Of a stretch of 37,148 nucleotides of DNA, positions 8,166 through 16,150 are shown piece by piece; within the stretch, counting starts at the first letter, position 1; every line of letters begins with the position of its first letter. The DNA is from Bacteroidota bacterium (lineage in GTDB: Bacteria; Bacteroidota; Bacteroidia; UBA8524). The position numbers and the translations under genes were made by a program. The DNA lies in NCBI GenBank assembly GCA_006226545.1, contig SBGR01000039.1:1-37148 (forward strand), in the 5' to 3' direction. The notes beneath the pieces are model-generated. The model worked only from the letters and a program-made list of their open reading frames with translations, was not told where the DNA came from and did not search any database.

Positions 8166-9260
8166 ATGCGTTTAGCTGCGATAGGTATTTCACTCTACTT
8201 CCTTGGCTTACAAGCTTGCTCTAGACCTGTTCAAGAAATTGATAAATTACAGCAGCTAGTAGACTCCCTGTACCTGGCTCATCCGGAGTCGCGCGGACTA
8301 CTTGTTCACGTTGAATCGCCCAGAAACCAATTGAATTGGGGTGGTTTTAAATCGCATGATTCCAGCAAGTTAACAGCGACTTCTCCGCTACTCATTGCAA
8401 GTATCACCAAACTCTTTACCTCAGCCGCCACCATGGCATGGCTCGAATCAAAGGACTTATCCATTCATACGCCAATCCACGATTTTCTTTCCTCAGAACG
8501 CGACAGCCAGATGCGAGCTGCGGGCTATAATACAGCGCTTATCACCTTCGGACATCTGCTCTCTTGCACCGCCGGAATAGCCGATTACGTGGAAACCTCA
8601 CGCTTTCAAGAACGGACTGTAAAAGAACCCGGCTACCATTGGACCCGCAATGAACAGATTGACCTGGCCTTCAGCACTCAAAAACTGGGTGAGCCCGGCG
8701 ACTTGTATGCCCATGGCGACATCAATTTTTTACTCTTGGGTGAACTATTGGAACAGCAATGCGGTAAGCCGTTCTATACAGCTATTCGCGATTTACTTCA
8801 ATTGGATAAACACGGGTTGGATAATGTTTATTTCAATCAACTGGAAAGACGGGAAAATCAAGAACAACTAGTGCAGCAATTCGCCAGTTCTTACCATGCC
8901 GACAGTTATAGCCAAGATGCCAGCTTTGATCTTTACGGTGGTGGTGGTATTCGCTGCAACCTGGAAGACCTGGCCCATTTCACACGTTTAGTATATCAGG
9001 GCAAACTGTTTAAGAATGCCCAGACCCTGACCCTTTATACATCCGATGTCTACCTCAACTCGGGTGAAGTCTCCCCTTACGGATATGGCCAAATGCGTTG
9101 GTTTAGCGAGCAAGATTCAGCCTACGGTCACGGTGGTTTCTGGGGAACCATGGTACAATACTTTCCAGCCGATTCAACCACTATTGCGGTTTCCGTACTG
9201 GACCGCGATGCGTGGAAGTTAAACCTGGAATTGATCGAGCATATTCGCAAGGCGTACTAG
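8166..9260 (+). CDS. Serine beta-lactamase-fold lipoprotein (class C / DD-peptidase-like hydrolase)
   Basis: A 364-residue protein with a lipoprotein signal peptide (hydrophobic residues 2-17, lipobox ending at C18). The catalytic SxxK motif is S79-I-T-K82, a Tyr-containing YAHGDIN segment sits near the second-motif position, and HGG (in YGHGGFWG) is the third motif. Such proteins are periplasmic or outer-membrane-anchored esterases, peptidases or beta-lactamase-like hydrolases; the substrate cannot be told. The start at 8166 is preferred because an upstream GTG frame (8079) would put the coding region inside the dabA terminator and hide the signal peptide. It appears to be a single-gene unit. 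Confidence 0.85.
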   Translation: MRLAAIGISLYFLGLQACSRPVQEIDKLQQLVDSLYLAHPESRGLLVHVESPRNQLNWGGFKSHDSSKLTATSPLLIASITKLFTSAATMAWLESKDLSIHTPIHDFLSSERDSQMRAAGYNTALITFGHLLSCTAGIADYVETSRFQERTVKEPGYHWTRNEQIDLAFSTQKLGEPGDLYAHGDINFLLLGELLEQQCGKPFYTAIRDLLQLDKHGLDNVYFNQLERRENQEQLVQQFASSYHADSYSQDASFDLYGGGGIRCNLEDLAHFTRLVYQGKLFKNAQTLTLYTSDVYLNSGEVSPYGYGQMRWFSEQDSAYGHGGFWGTMVQYFPADSTTIAVSVLDRDAWKLNLELIEHIRKAY

Positions 9261-9322
9261 CTGTTCACGTACTGTTTTCATCTCTTAACCTGCTAAATTT
9301 CACCGCTAGACGTAATGCAAAT

Positions 9323-9350
9323 TTTGGAGAGGATGCAGCCTCTACCTTTG
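9323..9350 (+). promoter_or_regulatory. Promoter of the metallo-hydrolase gene
   Basis: TTTG at 9323-9326, a 16 bp spacer, then TACCTTTG at 9343-9350, an exact TAnnTTTG match. The start codon is only 4 bp after the -7 element, so transcription would start on or next to the ATG, suggesting a leaderless mRNA. Confidence 0.6.
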
Positions 9351-9354
9351 TACT

Positions 9355-10449
9355 ATGTTATTCTTGTATGCCCTCCTTGCACTGGTTGTAATTGTGTTTT
9401 TTCAAGTGCGAATTCATTTTGGTGCCAAGCCAAATACGAGCCTGCAGCGTCGTTATGCACAGTCGCCAAACTGGAAAGAAGACCGTTTTATGAACTTGGA
9501 GGAAACCACGATGGCTTTGGGACTTAAAGACGTTCCGGGCATGTTGAAAAAGCAGTTTCTGGATCGTGCCGGACGGGTACCGAAACAAGACATTCCCATC
9601 CGCGCTCTCGACTGGCAAGCCTTTACCAGCGATGATGAAGACTATAAGATTATCTGGCTTGGACATTCCGCTGTCCTCATCCGTTTTGCAGGTAAAACAT
9701 GGCTGATTGATCCGATGATGGGTCCGAACGCCTCGCCCATCGCTCCCTTCAAAACCAAACGATTTGAGTCGAATGCCTTGGAATACTTGAAGCAAATTCC
9801 CAAGGTGGATTATGTACTGATGAGTCACGACCACTACGACCACCTCGATTTCGCCAGCATACAAGCCTTGTTGCCGCATCAAGCCAAGTACATTACGGCG
9901 TTGGGTGTTGGCCGACATTTAGAAAAATGGGGTATTCCGGCCTGTGATATCACCGAATTGGACTGGTGGGATCATGTGCAATTGGAAGAAGTATCGCTTC
10001 ACTTTACTCCATCCAGGCACTTTTCAGGCAGAGGCACGCGCGACAGAGCTAAGTCGCTTTGGGGCGGATTCTATTTGCAAAATTCGGCCGCCAAACTCTA
10101 TTTCAGTGGCGATGGCGGTTACGGTGATCACTTTAAAGAAGTGAAAGCACGCTTAGGCAAAGCCGATGTGATTTTGGTAGAAAATGGACAATACAATGCG
10201 CTCTGGCACCAGATTCACATGTATCCGGAAGAGGCAGTTAGCGCTTCGGTTGAAATGCAGGCAGACCGCGTTATTCCGGTACACTGGGGCGGATTTGCTT
10301 TGGCGATGCACAGCTGGCAAGAGCCGGTGGAACGTTTTAGTGAGGCGGCACAACAAGCCGGACTCAATTTTGAAATACCTTATCCCGGTGAAATGCTTAG
10401 TCCTAATACAAAAACAGCCGATTCCTTTTGGTGGAAATCGATTCAGTAA
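9355..10449 (+). CDS. MBL-fold metallo-hydrolase, NAPE-PLD/UlaG-like
   Basis: 364 residues. An N-terminal hydrophobic segment (about 1-18) probably anchors the protein in the membrane, followed by a metallo-beta-lactamase domain. The metal-binding motif H158-D-H160-Y-D162-H163 is intact; later His/Asp ligands are visible in YFSGDGGYGDHF and in VIPVHWGGF. The N-terminal region and the ALDWQAF and HSAVLIRFAGKTWLIDPM segments are characteristic of the NAPE-phospholipase D-like branch, which hydrolyses phosphodiester or lactone bonds of lipids. The substrate is unknown. It has its own promoter directly in front of the ATG. Confidence 0.85.
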   Translation: MLFLYALLALVVIVFFQVRIHFGAKPNTSLQRRYAQSPNWKEDRFMNLEETTMALGLKDVPGMLKKQFLDRAGRVPKQDIPIRALDWQAFTSDDEDYKIIWLGHSAVLIRFAGKTWLIDPMMGPNASPIAPFKTKRFESNALEYLKQIPKVDYVLMSHDHYDHLDFASIQALLPHQAKYITALGVGRHLEKWGIPACDITELDWWDHVQLEEVSLHFTPSRHFSGRGTRDRAKSLWGGFYLQNSAAKLYFSGDGGYGDHFKEVKARLGKADVILVENGQYNALWHQIHMYPEEAVSASVEMQADRVIPVHWGGFALAMHSWQEPVERFSEAAQQAGLNFEIPYPGEMLSPNTKTADSFWWKSIQ

Positions 10450-10488
10450 GATGTCGGTTTTTTACAATGCCCGCGATTAAATCAGTCG

Positions 10489-10496
10489 CAACTTTG
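10489..10496 (+). promoter_or_regulatory. Candidate -7 element of the cytochrome gene
   Basis: CAACTTTG matches TAnnTTTG with one mismatch, 14 bp before the ATG at 10511. There is no convincing -33 element. Confidence 0.3.
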
Positions 10497-10510
10497 TGGT
10501 ATTGTAAACT

Positions 10511-11101
10511 ATGAAAAAGATCATTCTTAGCGCGATAGGCCTCAGCGTATTGGCCTTAGCCTGTACCCAACAAAACACGTCGAACGACGCATCCAAAACC
10601 GTTGAAGTAAATCCGGTAGCGGATAGTTTAAAGCTTTTGGAAAGCGGCGCTTACATGGTGAATGCCATTGGTTGCGACGATTGCCATACCCCAAAGAAAA
10701 TGACTGAATTCGGTCCAGCGCCGGATATGGAGGTTCGTTTTTCCGGTCACCCGGCTGAGCAGCCGTTTAAAGGAGATTATAAACTGACTTCTGACTATGC
10801 CATGTTCAACCATTCGCTTACCGCAGCATTAGGTCCTTGGGGCATCAGCTATGCTTCTAATATTTCTTCCGATGCAACCGGTATTGGTAACTGGACTTTG
10901 GAGCAATTCACCAGAGCTTTACGTGAAGGCAAATCGAAAGGCTTGGAAAATGGCCGAATGCTACTCCCACCGATGCCTTGGCCAAATTTAAAGAACCTAA
11001 GTGATGATGACATCAAAGCCATCTTCTACTACTTGAAGAGCAGTAAACCTGTTCGCAATATCGTACCGGCTCCGGTTTCACCTGCCGAAATGCAGGGGTA
11101 A
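10511..11101 (+). CDS. Cytochrome c-type lipoprotein
   Basis: 196 residues with a lipoprotein signal (LALAC, Cys18) and one heme-c motif C55-D-D-C58-H59. M155 in LLPPMPWPNL is the likely axial ligand. The layout, with the heme motif near the N-terminus and a long insertion before the Met, resembles monoheme subunits of periplasmic dehydrogenases. It would be attached to a membrane in the periplasm and carry single electrons. No partner dehydrogenase gene is adjacent, so the redox partner is unknown. A terminator follows immediately. Confidence 0.85.
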   Translation: MKKIILSAIGLSVLALACTQQNTSNDASKTVEVNPVADSLKLLESGAYMVNAIGCDDCHTPKKMTEFGPAPDMEVRFSGHPAEQPFKGDYKLTSDYAMFNHSLTAALGPWGISYASNISSDATGIGNWTLEQFTRALREGKSKGLENGRMLLPPMPWPNLKNLSDDDIKAIFYYLKSSKPVRNIVPAPVSPAEMQG

Positions 11102-11131
11102 ACGCTTTTTTCATTTCTAACCGGAGTTGTT

Positions 11132-11163
11132 AGCCCACTGTTTAATCGGTGGGCTTTTTTTTT
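11132..11163 (+). terminator. Rho-independent terminator after the cytochrome gene
   Basis: AGCCCAC (11132-11138) pairs with GTGGGCT (11149-11155), followed by an unbroken run of nine T. Confidence 0.9.
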
Positions 11164-11189
11164 GTTATAAAACTCAGCGCGAACAAAGT

Positions 11190-11822
11190 ATGTTTGCTGA
11201 ACAGAAAGACATAGTGAACTGGGAGCAGCTGCTAGACCACTTGGCCGAGAGGGATTTCGCCGTGGTTGATTCCGCATTCGAAGCAATATTGCTTGAATCA
11301 TTAAAAGATCGCTTAGACCAGTTATGGCAGGAAGACGAGCTTGAAAAAGCCGGCATCGGCACTTTGGGTCAATACCAAATTCAAGAAGGCATTCGCGGTG
11401 ATTATATTCAATGGCTCGAATCAGGGAAACATCCGGCAGAAGAAGCATTTATTCAATTGATGGAGGAATGGCGACTCCTCTTCAACCGTGGCTTATTCCT
11501 CAATTTAGAGTCGGCCGAATTTCATTTCGCTATTTACCCTGAAGGCAGTTTTTACAAACGTCACTTGGATCAGTTCAAGGAAAGAAATAACCGCATCATC
11601 ACTTTTATTCTTTATTTAAACCCGAATTGGAAAGCAGGCGATGGCGGAGAATTGCGAATTTACAAGGGAGAGGAACACCTGGACATTGAACCGATTTACG
11701 GTAGAATTGTCGTGTTTAAAAGCGCAGCATTGGAACACGAAGTACTTCCAACACAGGTGAAAAGGCGCAGTTTAACCGGTTGGTTTCTCTACCGTCCGGA
11801 AGGTTTATCGTTTTTGGGATAA
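11190..11822 (+). CDS. 2-oxoglutarate/Fe(II)-dependent oxygenase (prolyl-4-hydroxylase-like)
   Basis: 210 residues. The Fe(II) triad is visible as H125-x-D127 (in YKRHLDQF) and H183 (in ALEHEV), with the 2OG-binding Arg about ten residues further on (VKRRSLTGWF). The GDGGELRIY and GRIVVFKS segments fit the P4Hc/SM-20 type. Such enzymes hydroxylate protein or small-molecule substrates using O2 and 2-oxoglutarate. The ATG at 11190 is preferred because a longer TTG-initiated frame (11127) would span the upstream terminator. Its role in the cell is unknown. Confidence 0.85.
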   Translation: MFAEQKDIVNWEQLLDHLAERDFAVVDSAFEAILLESLKDRLDQLWQEDELEKAGIGTLGQYQIQEGIRGDYIQWLESGKHPAEEAFIQLMEEWRLLFNRGLFLNLESAEFHFAIYPEGSFYKRHLDQFKERNNRIITFILYLNPNWKAGDGGELRIYKGEEHLDIEPIYGRIVVFKSAALEHEVLPTQVKRRSLTGWFLYRPEGLSFLG

Positions 11823-11850
11823 AAAAAATCCCGGTCGAACGGACCGGGAT
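11821..11850 (-). terminator. Terminator of the helicase-csp operon
   Basis: A perfect 9-bp stem: ATCCCGGTC (11828-11836) and GACCGGGAT (11842-11850), loop GAACG. The A-run at 11821-11828 becomes a U-run after the hairpin on the minus strand. It may also act weakly on the oxygenase transcript. Confidence 0.85.
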
Positions 11851-11878
11851 AAGACTGTCGGGTATTTTACTAAAAAAA

Positions 11879-12073
11879 TTATCCGATTCTTCTAACGTTG
11901 ACAGCGTTAAGGCCTTTTCTACCTTGCTCTTCTTCGTATTCTACACGGTCGTTTTCACGGATGTCGTCTTTCAAACCGCTTTCGTGTACAAAGATGTCAG
12001 CACCACCGGTGCTAGGTACGATAAAGCCAAAACCTTTGGCGTTGTTGAAGAATTTAACTGTTCCTTCTTTCAT
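11879..12073 (-). CDS. Cold-shock-domain protein
   Basis: 64 residues, a single cold-shock domain with RNP1 (KGFGFI) and RNP2 (DIFVH) motifs intact. It binds single-stranded nucleic acid and melts RNA secondary structure. It is the last gene of a three-gene operon with a DEAD-box helicase and a small charged protein, 23 bp after the latter, followed by a strong terminator. A second Csp gene lies at 21474-21677. Confidence 0.95.
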   Translation of the reverse strand: MKEGTVKFFNNAKGFGFIVPSTGGADIFVHESGLKDDIRENDRVEYEEEQGRKGLNAVNVRRIG

Positions 12074-12096
12074 GATATAGGTATTAAAATATATTG

Positions 12097-12300
12097 CTAG
12101 TCTTCAGCTTGACTTTCTTCAGTCTCGCTGTAATCTGTTCCATCGTTTGGTTGAATTTCATCAACATTGGTCACCATCTCTTCAAATGTAGCTGGAGTTT
12201 CGAATTTCTTATCAATCTTCTTCTGGAGTTTTTCTTCTCTTTTCTTCTTTTTGTCCAGTTCGCGTTTTCTTTTTTGAAATGTATGAGATGATTTTGCCAT
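12097..12300 (-). CDS. Small charged hypothetical protein between the DEAD-box helicase and csp
   Basis: 67 residues. The N-terminal half is very basic and probably helical (KRKRELDKKKKREEKLQKK), the C-terminal half is acidic (DEIQPNDGTDYSETEES). No known domain is recognised. The gene starts 7 bp after the helicase stop. The basic helix suggests RNA binding and the acidic tail could interact with the helicase or mimic nucleic acid; both are inference from composition and context. Confidence 0.75.
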   Translation of the reverse strand: MAKSSHTFQKRKRELDKKKKREEKLQKKIDKKFETPATFEEMVTNVDEIQPNDGTDYSETEESQAED

Positions 12301-12307
12301 ATATAAA

Positions 12308-13531
12308 TTAAACGTTGGTTGCAGTGATAAAGGTGTAGGCTTTGCCCGTTTTCCCCGCTCTACCGGTACGTCCGATGCGGTGAATATACGAATCCAAAGA
12401 CCCTGGTGCTTGGTAGTTAATAACGTGCGACACGTCTGGAATATCCAATCCGCGCGCTGCTACGTCGGTAGCCAACAAGATATTAATTTGTCCGGAACGA
12501 AATGAATTTAAGGTATTCTGGCGGTAGTTCTGCGACTTATCGCCGTGAATCTGCCCTACTTTCAATCCTCTTCTGGTCATTTTTTTATGCAGTCCGCTTA
12601 CGCCACGTTTGGTTTCAGCAAAGACCAATACTTTTTGAAATTCAGGTTGATCTAAAAGCTGGATCAACATTTCAAATTTATTATCGCTTTCGCGCACTTC
12701 AATTACTTCCTGCTGAATATGCTCTGCAGTACTTTGTCCATCGCTCACCTTCACCTGAACCGGATGGTCCAAAATGCGGTTGATGGCAGGCTCTTGTTCG
12801 CGCGTCATGGTGGCAGAAAAGAGAATGCTCTGTTTTCTGTTTCGCATGTTTTCTACTATTCTTTCAATATCGCGGATAAAGCCCATGTCGAGCAATCGAT
12901 CAAATTCATCCAAAACCAAAGTTCTAAACGAAGCCAATTTCAGCTCGCCTTGTTTCGCTAAATCCAATAAACGGCCCGGTGTGCCAATAACAAAATGAAC
13001 ACCTGAGCGAAGTTTGCGTATATCTGCCGGAACAGAGGTTCCTCCAATCAGACTACAGGCTTTTAATCCTGTGCCTTTACTCAAGCTATCAAACTCATCT
13101 TGTACCTGTACCGCCAATTCACGGGTTGGTAGGATAATCAAAACTTGATTGTGGTATTTCTGTCCGAGGTACTGATGCAATAACGGAACTAAAAAAGCGC
13201 CGGTTTTGCCTGTACCTGTTTTAGCGATTCCCAAGAAATCAGCTCCGGAAAGGATGCTTTCCAAACTTTTATCTTGAATTTCAGTAGGTGAAACAAAGCC
13301 TTTAGCTGCCATGTTTTTAAGCAAAATTGCATCAACAGGCATGTCTTGTATCGCCCTACTCGGGGTATAAGCTACTTGAACCAGGCTTTTGGCCTCGTTC
13401 ATAAAGTGCTTTGGGTTTAATTCTTTGGCTTTTTTACCCGCTTTACGGGAAGGCCTCGGTCCGGATTGTCCCCTGCGTTTTACGGGTGGACGGCTTTCTG
13501 AACTTCTGCCTGCATTACTTTTTCTTTTCAT
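12308..13531 (-). CDS. DEAD-box RNA helicase (RhlE-like, DEFD variant)
   Basis: 407 residues. A basic extension (about 1-45) precedes the two RecA-like domains. Visible motifs are the Q motif (FVSPTEIQ, about 79-86), Walker A AKTGTGKT (103-110), PTRELA (135-140), TPGR (184-187), DEFD (208-211, in place of DEAD), SAT, and HRIGRTGRAG near the C-terminus. It is an ATP-dependent RNA unwinding enzyme, probably for ribosome assembly or cold adaptation, since it heads an operon ending in csp. It is preceded by a strong promoter and a leader of about 140 nt. Confidence 0.92.
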   Translation of the reverse strand: MKRKSNAGRSSESRPPVKRRGQSGPRPSRKAGKKAKELNPKHFMNEAKSLVQVAYTPSRAIQDMPVDAILLKNMAAKGFVSPTEIQDKSLESILSGADFLGIAKTGTGKTGAFLVPLLHQYLGQKYHNQVLIILPTRELAVQVQDEFDSLSKGTGLKACSLIGGTSVPADIRKLRSGVHFVIGTPGRLLDLAKQGELKLASFRTLVLDEFDRLLDMGFIRDIERIVENMRNRKQSILFSATMTREQEPAINRILDHPVQVKVSDGQSTAEHIQQEVIEVRESDNKFEMLIQLLDQPEFQKVLVFAETKRGVSGLHKKMTRRGLKVGQIHGDKSQNYRQNTLNSFRSGQINILLATDVAARGLDIPDVSHVINYQAPGSLDSYIHRIGRTGRAGKTGKAYTFITATNV

Positions 13532-13673
13532 GTACTAGGTTAAGCATCCGCTTATAGCCACATGTTTTCATTCCAGAAACATGCTTTGCAGATGAATACT
13601 TTAGCTAAACAGATGAAGAAGAAGTAAAACTGCGGAGAATAACCGCTTCGACAACAGAATGACTTATACTAAA
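13532..13673 (-). other. Long 5' leader of the helicase-csp operon
   Basis: About 140 nt lie between the predicted transcription start and the helicase ATG. The leader contains an inverted repeat CATGTTT / AAACATG (13561-13567 and 13577-13583, 9-nt loop) about 30 nt before the ATG, and a smaller GCGG/CCGC hairpin further upstream. Long structured leaders are typical of cold-shock mRNAs; regulation here is inference. Confidence 0.45.
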
Positions 13674-13679
13674 ACGATA

Positions 13680-13710
13680 CAAAGGTACGGCAATACTTAC
13701 CAAATGCAAC
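13680..13710 (-). promoter_or_regulatory. Promoter of the helicase-csp operon
   Basis: The minus strand has TTG (plus 13707-13709), a 19-nt spacer, and TACCTTTG (plus 13680-13687). Both boxes and the spacing match the Bacteroidota consensus TTG-N19-TAnnTTTG. Confidence 0.7.
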
Positions 13711-13724
13711 TATTATCTTTTTTG

Positions 13725-14150
13725 CTAGGAAGATCGCTTTACATCCAGTGCCCGAAAATAGTCGCGCACATAGGCTTTCAACTGGTTCTCACTCAGGTGC
13801 TCCGCGGCTTCTACAAATATGGTTTTCGCTTGAAAGGCTTTGTCTGCTTTCAGAATATTTTTGAACTCATTCCGCGCATTGCCCGATCCGAATAGCAAAA
13901 TTTCGTCGTATGGCAAAAGTGATTTCTCCAGTAATTTATAGAATTCATGGTGCTGATTCTGTGTTTTATTGGCGAGTCGATCTTCATTATTGGAAGCTCT
14001 GTCGCCAAAATTGGTTTTAAACTCCGCTCCTTCTCTAGACTCCATTTCGGGCGAAAACACCGTCTGAATCTGTTCGGCAAACGGATGGTATTCTATCAAG
14101 TGTGCTTTGGTATGGTCCAGCCATACACCAATTCGAGTGATTTCCTTCAT
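13725..14150 (-). CDS. Small protein resembling an eRF1/host-attachment-type domain
   Basis: 141 residues without signal peptide or membrane segment. The N-terminus (IGVWLDHTKAHLI) and the later ILLFGSGNARNEFKNIL segment, with the C-terminal ENQLKAYVRDYF, resemble small Bacteroidota proteins related to archaeal/eukaryotic release factor-like domains, where a GPG-x-x-K-x-x-F motif is usual. Here that reads GSGNARNEF. A role around ribosomes or translation stress is plausible but unproven. The start overlaps the stop of the upstream TerB-like gene by 4 nt (ATGA), so the two are translationally coupled. Confidence 0.65.
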   Translation of the reverse strand: MKEITRIGVWLDHTKAHLIEYHPFAEQIQTVFSPEMESREGAEFKTNFGDRASNNEDRLANKTQNQHHEFYKLLEKSLLPYDEILLFGSGNARNEFKNILKADKAFQAKTIFVEAAEHLSENQLKAYVRDYFRALDVKRSS

Positions 14151-14539
14151 GATTCGTTCAATGTTAAATGTAGTTTAGACAGGTATTCCAACTCGGCTTT
14201 ATTAAATCCACTGAAGGAATGCGCTATGGCTGCCGCGCTTTTGTTGATGCGCGATTTCAATTCAGCATCGAAAGCGGATTCGTGGATGCGGTAATAACCT
14301 AAAAACTCAGCCCAGGCATCCGCTGCTTCCCATTCACCATCGAAGCACAATTCAAAATTGAACCAAATGCTATGGGCGGCGTCACTGCCGTAAAGATCAG
14401 TGCTACTTTCCATCGGAAGCCAAATGGCGTCTAGGTCTTCTTTCAAGCGAAGTGTTTCAGCTTTCTCTACTTTTCCATCCGAGGAAGCAATGGCATAGAA
14501 TAATTTCCCCAGGGCCGGATACAATTCTTGGTAGTTCAT
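14147..14539 (-). CDS. TerB-like hypothetical protein
   Basis: 130 residues, mostly helical. The opening LGKLFYAIASSDGKVEKAE is the hallmark of the TerB/tellurite-resistance-like helical fold, in which an acidic SDG motif probably binds metal. Length is close to a single TerB domain. It overlaps the following eRF1-like gene by 4 nt. No tellurite genes are near, so the name reflects fold only. Confidence 0.6.
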   Translation of the reverse strand: MNYQELYPALGKLFYAIASSDGKVEKAETLRLKEDLDAIWLPMESSTDLYGSDAAHSIWFNFELCFDGEWEAADAWAEFLGYYRIHESAFDAELKSRINKSAAAIAHSFSGFNKAELEYLSKLHLTLNES

Positions 14540-14658
14540 ATTTTATCTTTTGATGCAAGTTCGTTACTTCCGGGCAATTGAAACATGACCTGCATCAGCT
14601 TCAAACCTGAATTATTGCAGCTCGAGTAGAATTAATGCTTAATTTTCTACCCTGATTC

Positions 14659-15687
14659 ATGCCGAGCAATTCACCCATTCTTTCTGTTCAAATCATTCGC
14701 TTAACGGCCTTATGGGCTTTGATCGAATCGGGCATTGGTGCCTATATGCACGCCTTAGAGATTCCTTTTACCGGCATTGTCTTAGGCGGCTCGGCCATTG
14801 TGATACTTAGCCTTATTGCTTGGTATTGCCAAAACAAAGCAAGCATACTTCTGCAAAGCCTTTTGATCGTTTTGAGCATCAAGTTTTTGGTGAGTCCGCA
14901 TTCGCCACCACCGGCTTACCTGGCTGTGGCCTTTCAAGGATTAATGGCCATTGTTTGCTTCGCTTTGCCTTTGCCACGCGTGGTGCAGATCCTTGTTTTC
15001 TTTTTGCTAGCGATGTGGGAATCGGCCATTCAGAAATTCATTGTTGCCACACTGCTTTACGGTAGCAGCCTTTGGGAAGCCTTAGATAAGATGGTGGCCT
15101 CTATAGCGAAAGACCTTTCAATTCATTCAGAGCTCACCACTCATTTTACCTGGACGCTCATCGGAACCTACATTCTACTGTATACCCTCTGGGCCTTGGT
15201 TTTGTGGCGCTGGACCCTTCGCTTACCTGAACGCATTGAACGAGAAAAGACTCAGATTTTAAAACGCATTAGCGAAAACCAGTCGAATCCTCGTCCGCTT
15301 AAGCCAGGCAAACGCAAGGGCTCGCTAAAATGGATTGGCGTGGTATTCATACTGGCATTTTTAAGCTTCAGCTTCTTTCTCGAATATTCCAAAGAGCAGG
15401 CACTGTTGAAGTCGACTTTAAGCCTAGCCCGCACGCTTAGTCTGTTGATTGTTTTCTTGTACGTAGTCCCTCCACTGCTCAGAAAGCTATTATCGCGCCT
15501 GCAAAACAGAATGGAATCCCTGCCCGATTTTCAGGCGGCTTTGGGACATCAAGCTGAACTTCGTACGTTAGTGCCCGTAACCTGGCAGTTAGCCAAAGCA
15601 GAGCGCAATTGGTGGCGTAGGTACGCACATTTTATGTTATCCCTTTTGGTTTTAGCCCTTTACCATGAAAGCACTGATACTGTTTAG
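14659..15687 (+). CDS. Polytopic membrane protein heading the molybdenum enzyme operon
   Basis: 342 residues with about nine hydrophobic segments and a basic cytoplasmic loop (about 195-225, rich in Arg, Lys and Pro). I do not recognise the family. The gene overlaps the THEP1-like NTPase by 23 nt and heads a run of six overlapping or abutting plus-strand genes ending in a molybdopterin oxidoreductase. A role in molybdate handling or in anchoring the enzyme is therefore possible but only inferred. Confidence 0.7.
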   Translation: MPSNSPILSVQIIRLTALWALIESGIGAYMHALEIPFTGIVLGGSAIVILSLIAWYCQNKASILLQSLLIVLSIKFLVSPHSPPPAYLAVAFQGLMAIVCFALPLPRVVQILVFFLLAMWESAIQKFIVATLLYGSSLWEALDKMVASIAKDLSIHSELTTHFTWTLIGTYILLYTLWALVLWRWTLRLPERIEREKTQILKRISENQSNPRPLKPGKRKGSLKWIGVVFILAFLSFSFFLEYSKEQALLKSTLSLARTLSLLIVFLYVVPPLLRKLLSRLQNRMESLPDFQAALGHQAELRTLVPVTWQLAKAERNWWRRYAHFMLSLLVLALYHESTDTV

Positions 15688-16150
15688 CCGACCTATACGC
15701 AGCGGAAAAACCACAGAACTGGAAAAATGGTGTGCTCAGCAAACCAGCATCGGCGGCTTTCTCACCCCAGACCGCAGCGACGTACGTCACTTGTTGTGTT
15801 TACGCAACCGACAATATTCCGCCTTTGAATTACCGGAGAATACCGCCATGTCCTATACCTCCATTGGGCGATTTCGCTTTGCCAACGAGGCCTTTCAGAC
15901 CGGAAGTGAGGCCTTATTGTCTGATGCCCTTTTTCAAGATTACATTGTAGTGGATGAAATTGGTAAATTGGAGATGAACCAACAAAAAGGATGGGAACCT
16001 GCTTTCTCGCAATTGCTAAATTTATGGCGGGCCGGCAAGGTTAAAGGACAGATTATCGCGGTGGTACGCGATTTCCTCTTAGCCGATTTCATCGCTCATT
16101 ACCAACCCGATTCCTATAAAGTGGTACACCATCTTAGCGCGATCAAATGA
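15665..16150 (+). CDS. THEP1-like P-loop nucleoside triphosphatase
   Basis: 161 residues. The P-loop region reads SRPIRSGKTT (residues 8-17), with Ser in place of the usual first Gly of Walker A. Other hallmarks are GGFLTP (30-35) and Walker B VVDEIGKLEM (95-104), the signature of the NTPase THEP1/DUF2478-like group. Relatives are found in molybdenum-cofactor neighbourhoods. It overlaps mobA by 4 nt (ATGA). The function in the operon is unknown; an energy-dependent role in Mo handling or cofactor delivery is a guess. Confidence 0.75.
   Translation: MKALILFSRPIRSGKTTELEKWCAQQTSIGGFLTPDRSDVRHLLCLRNRQYSAFELPENTAMSYTSIGRFRFANEAFQTGSEALLSDALFQDYIVVDEIGKLEMNQQKGWEPAFSQLLNLWRAGKVKGQIIAVVRDFLLADFIAHYQPDSYKVVHHLSAIK

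Noticed and set aside
11127..11189. TTG-initiated extension of the oxygenase
   Set aside because: It spans the cytochrome gene terminator; the ATG at 11190 starts the family-like sequence.
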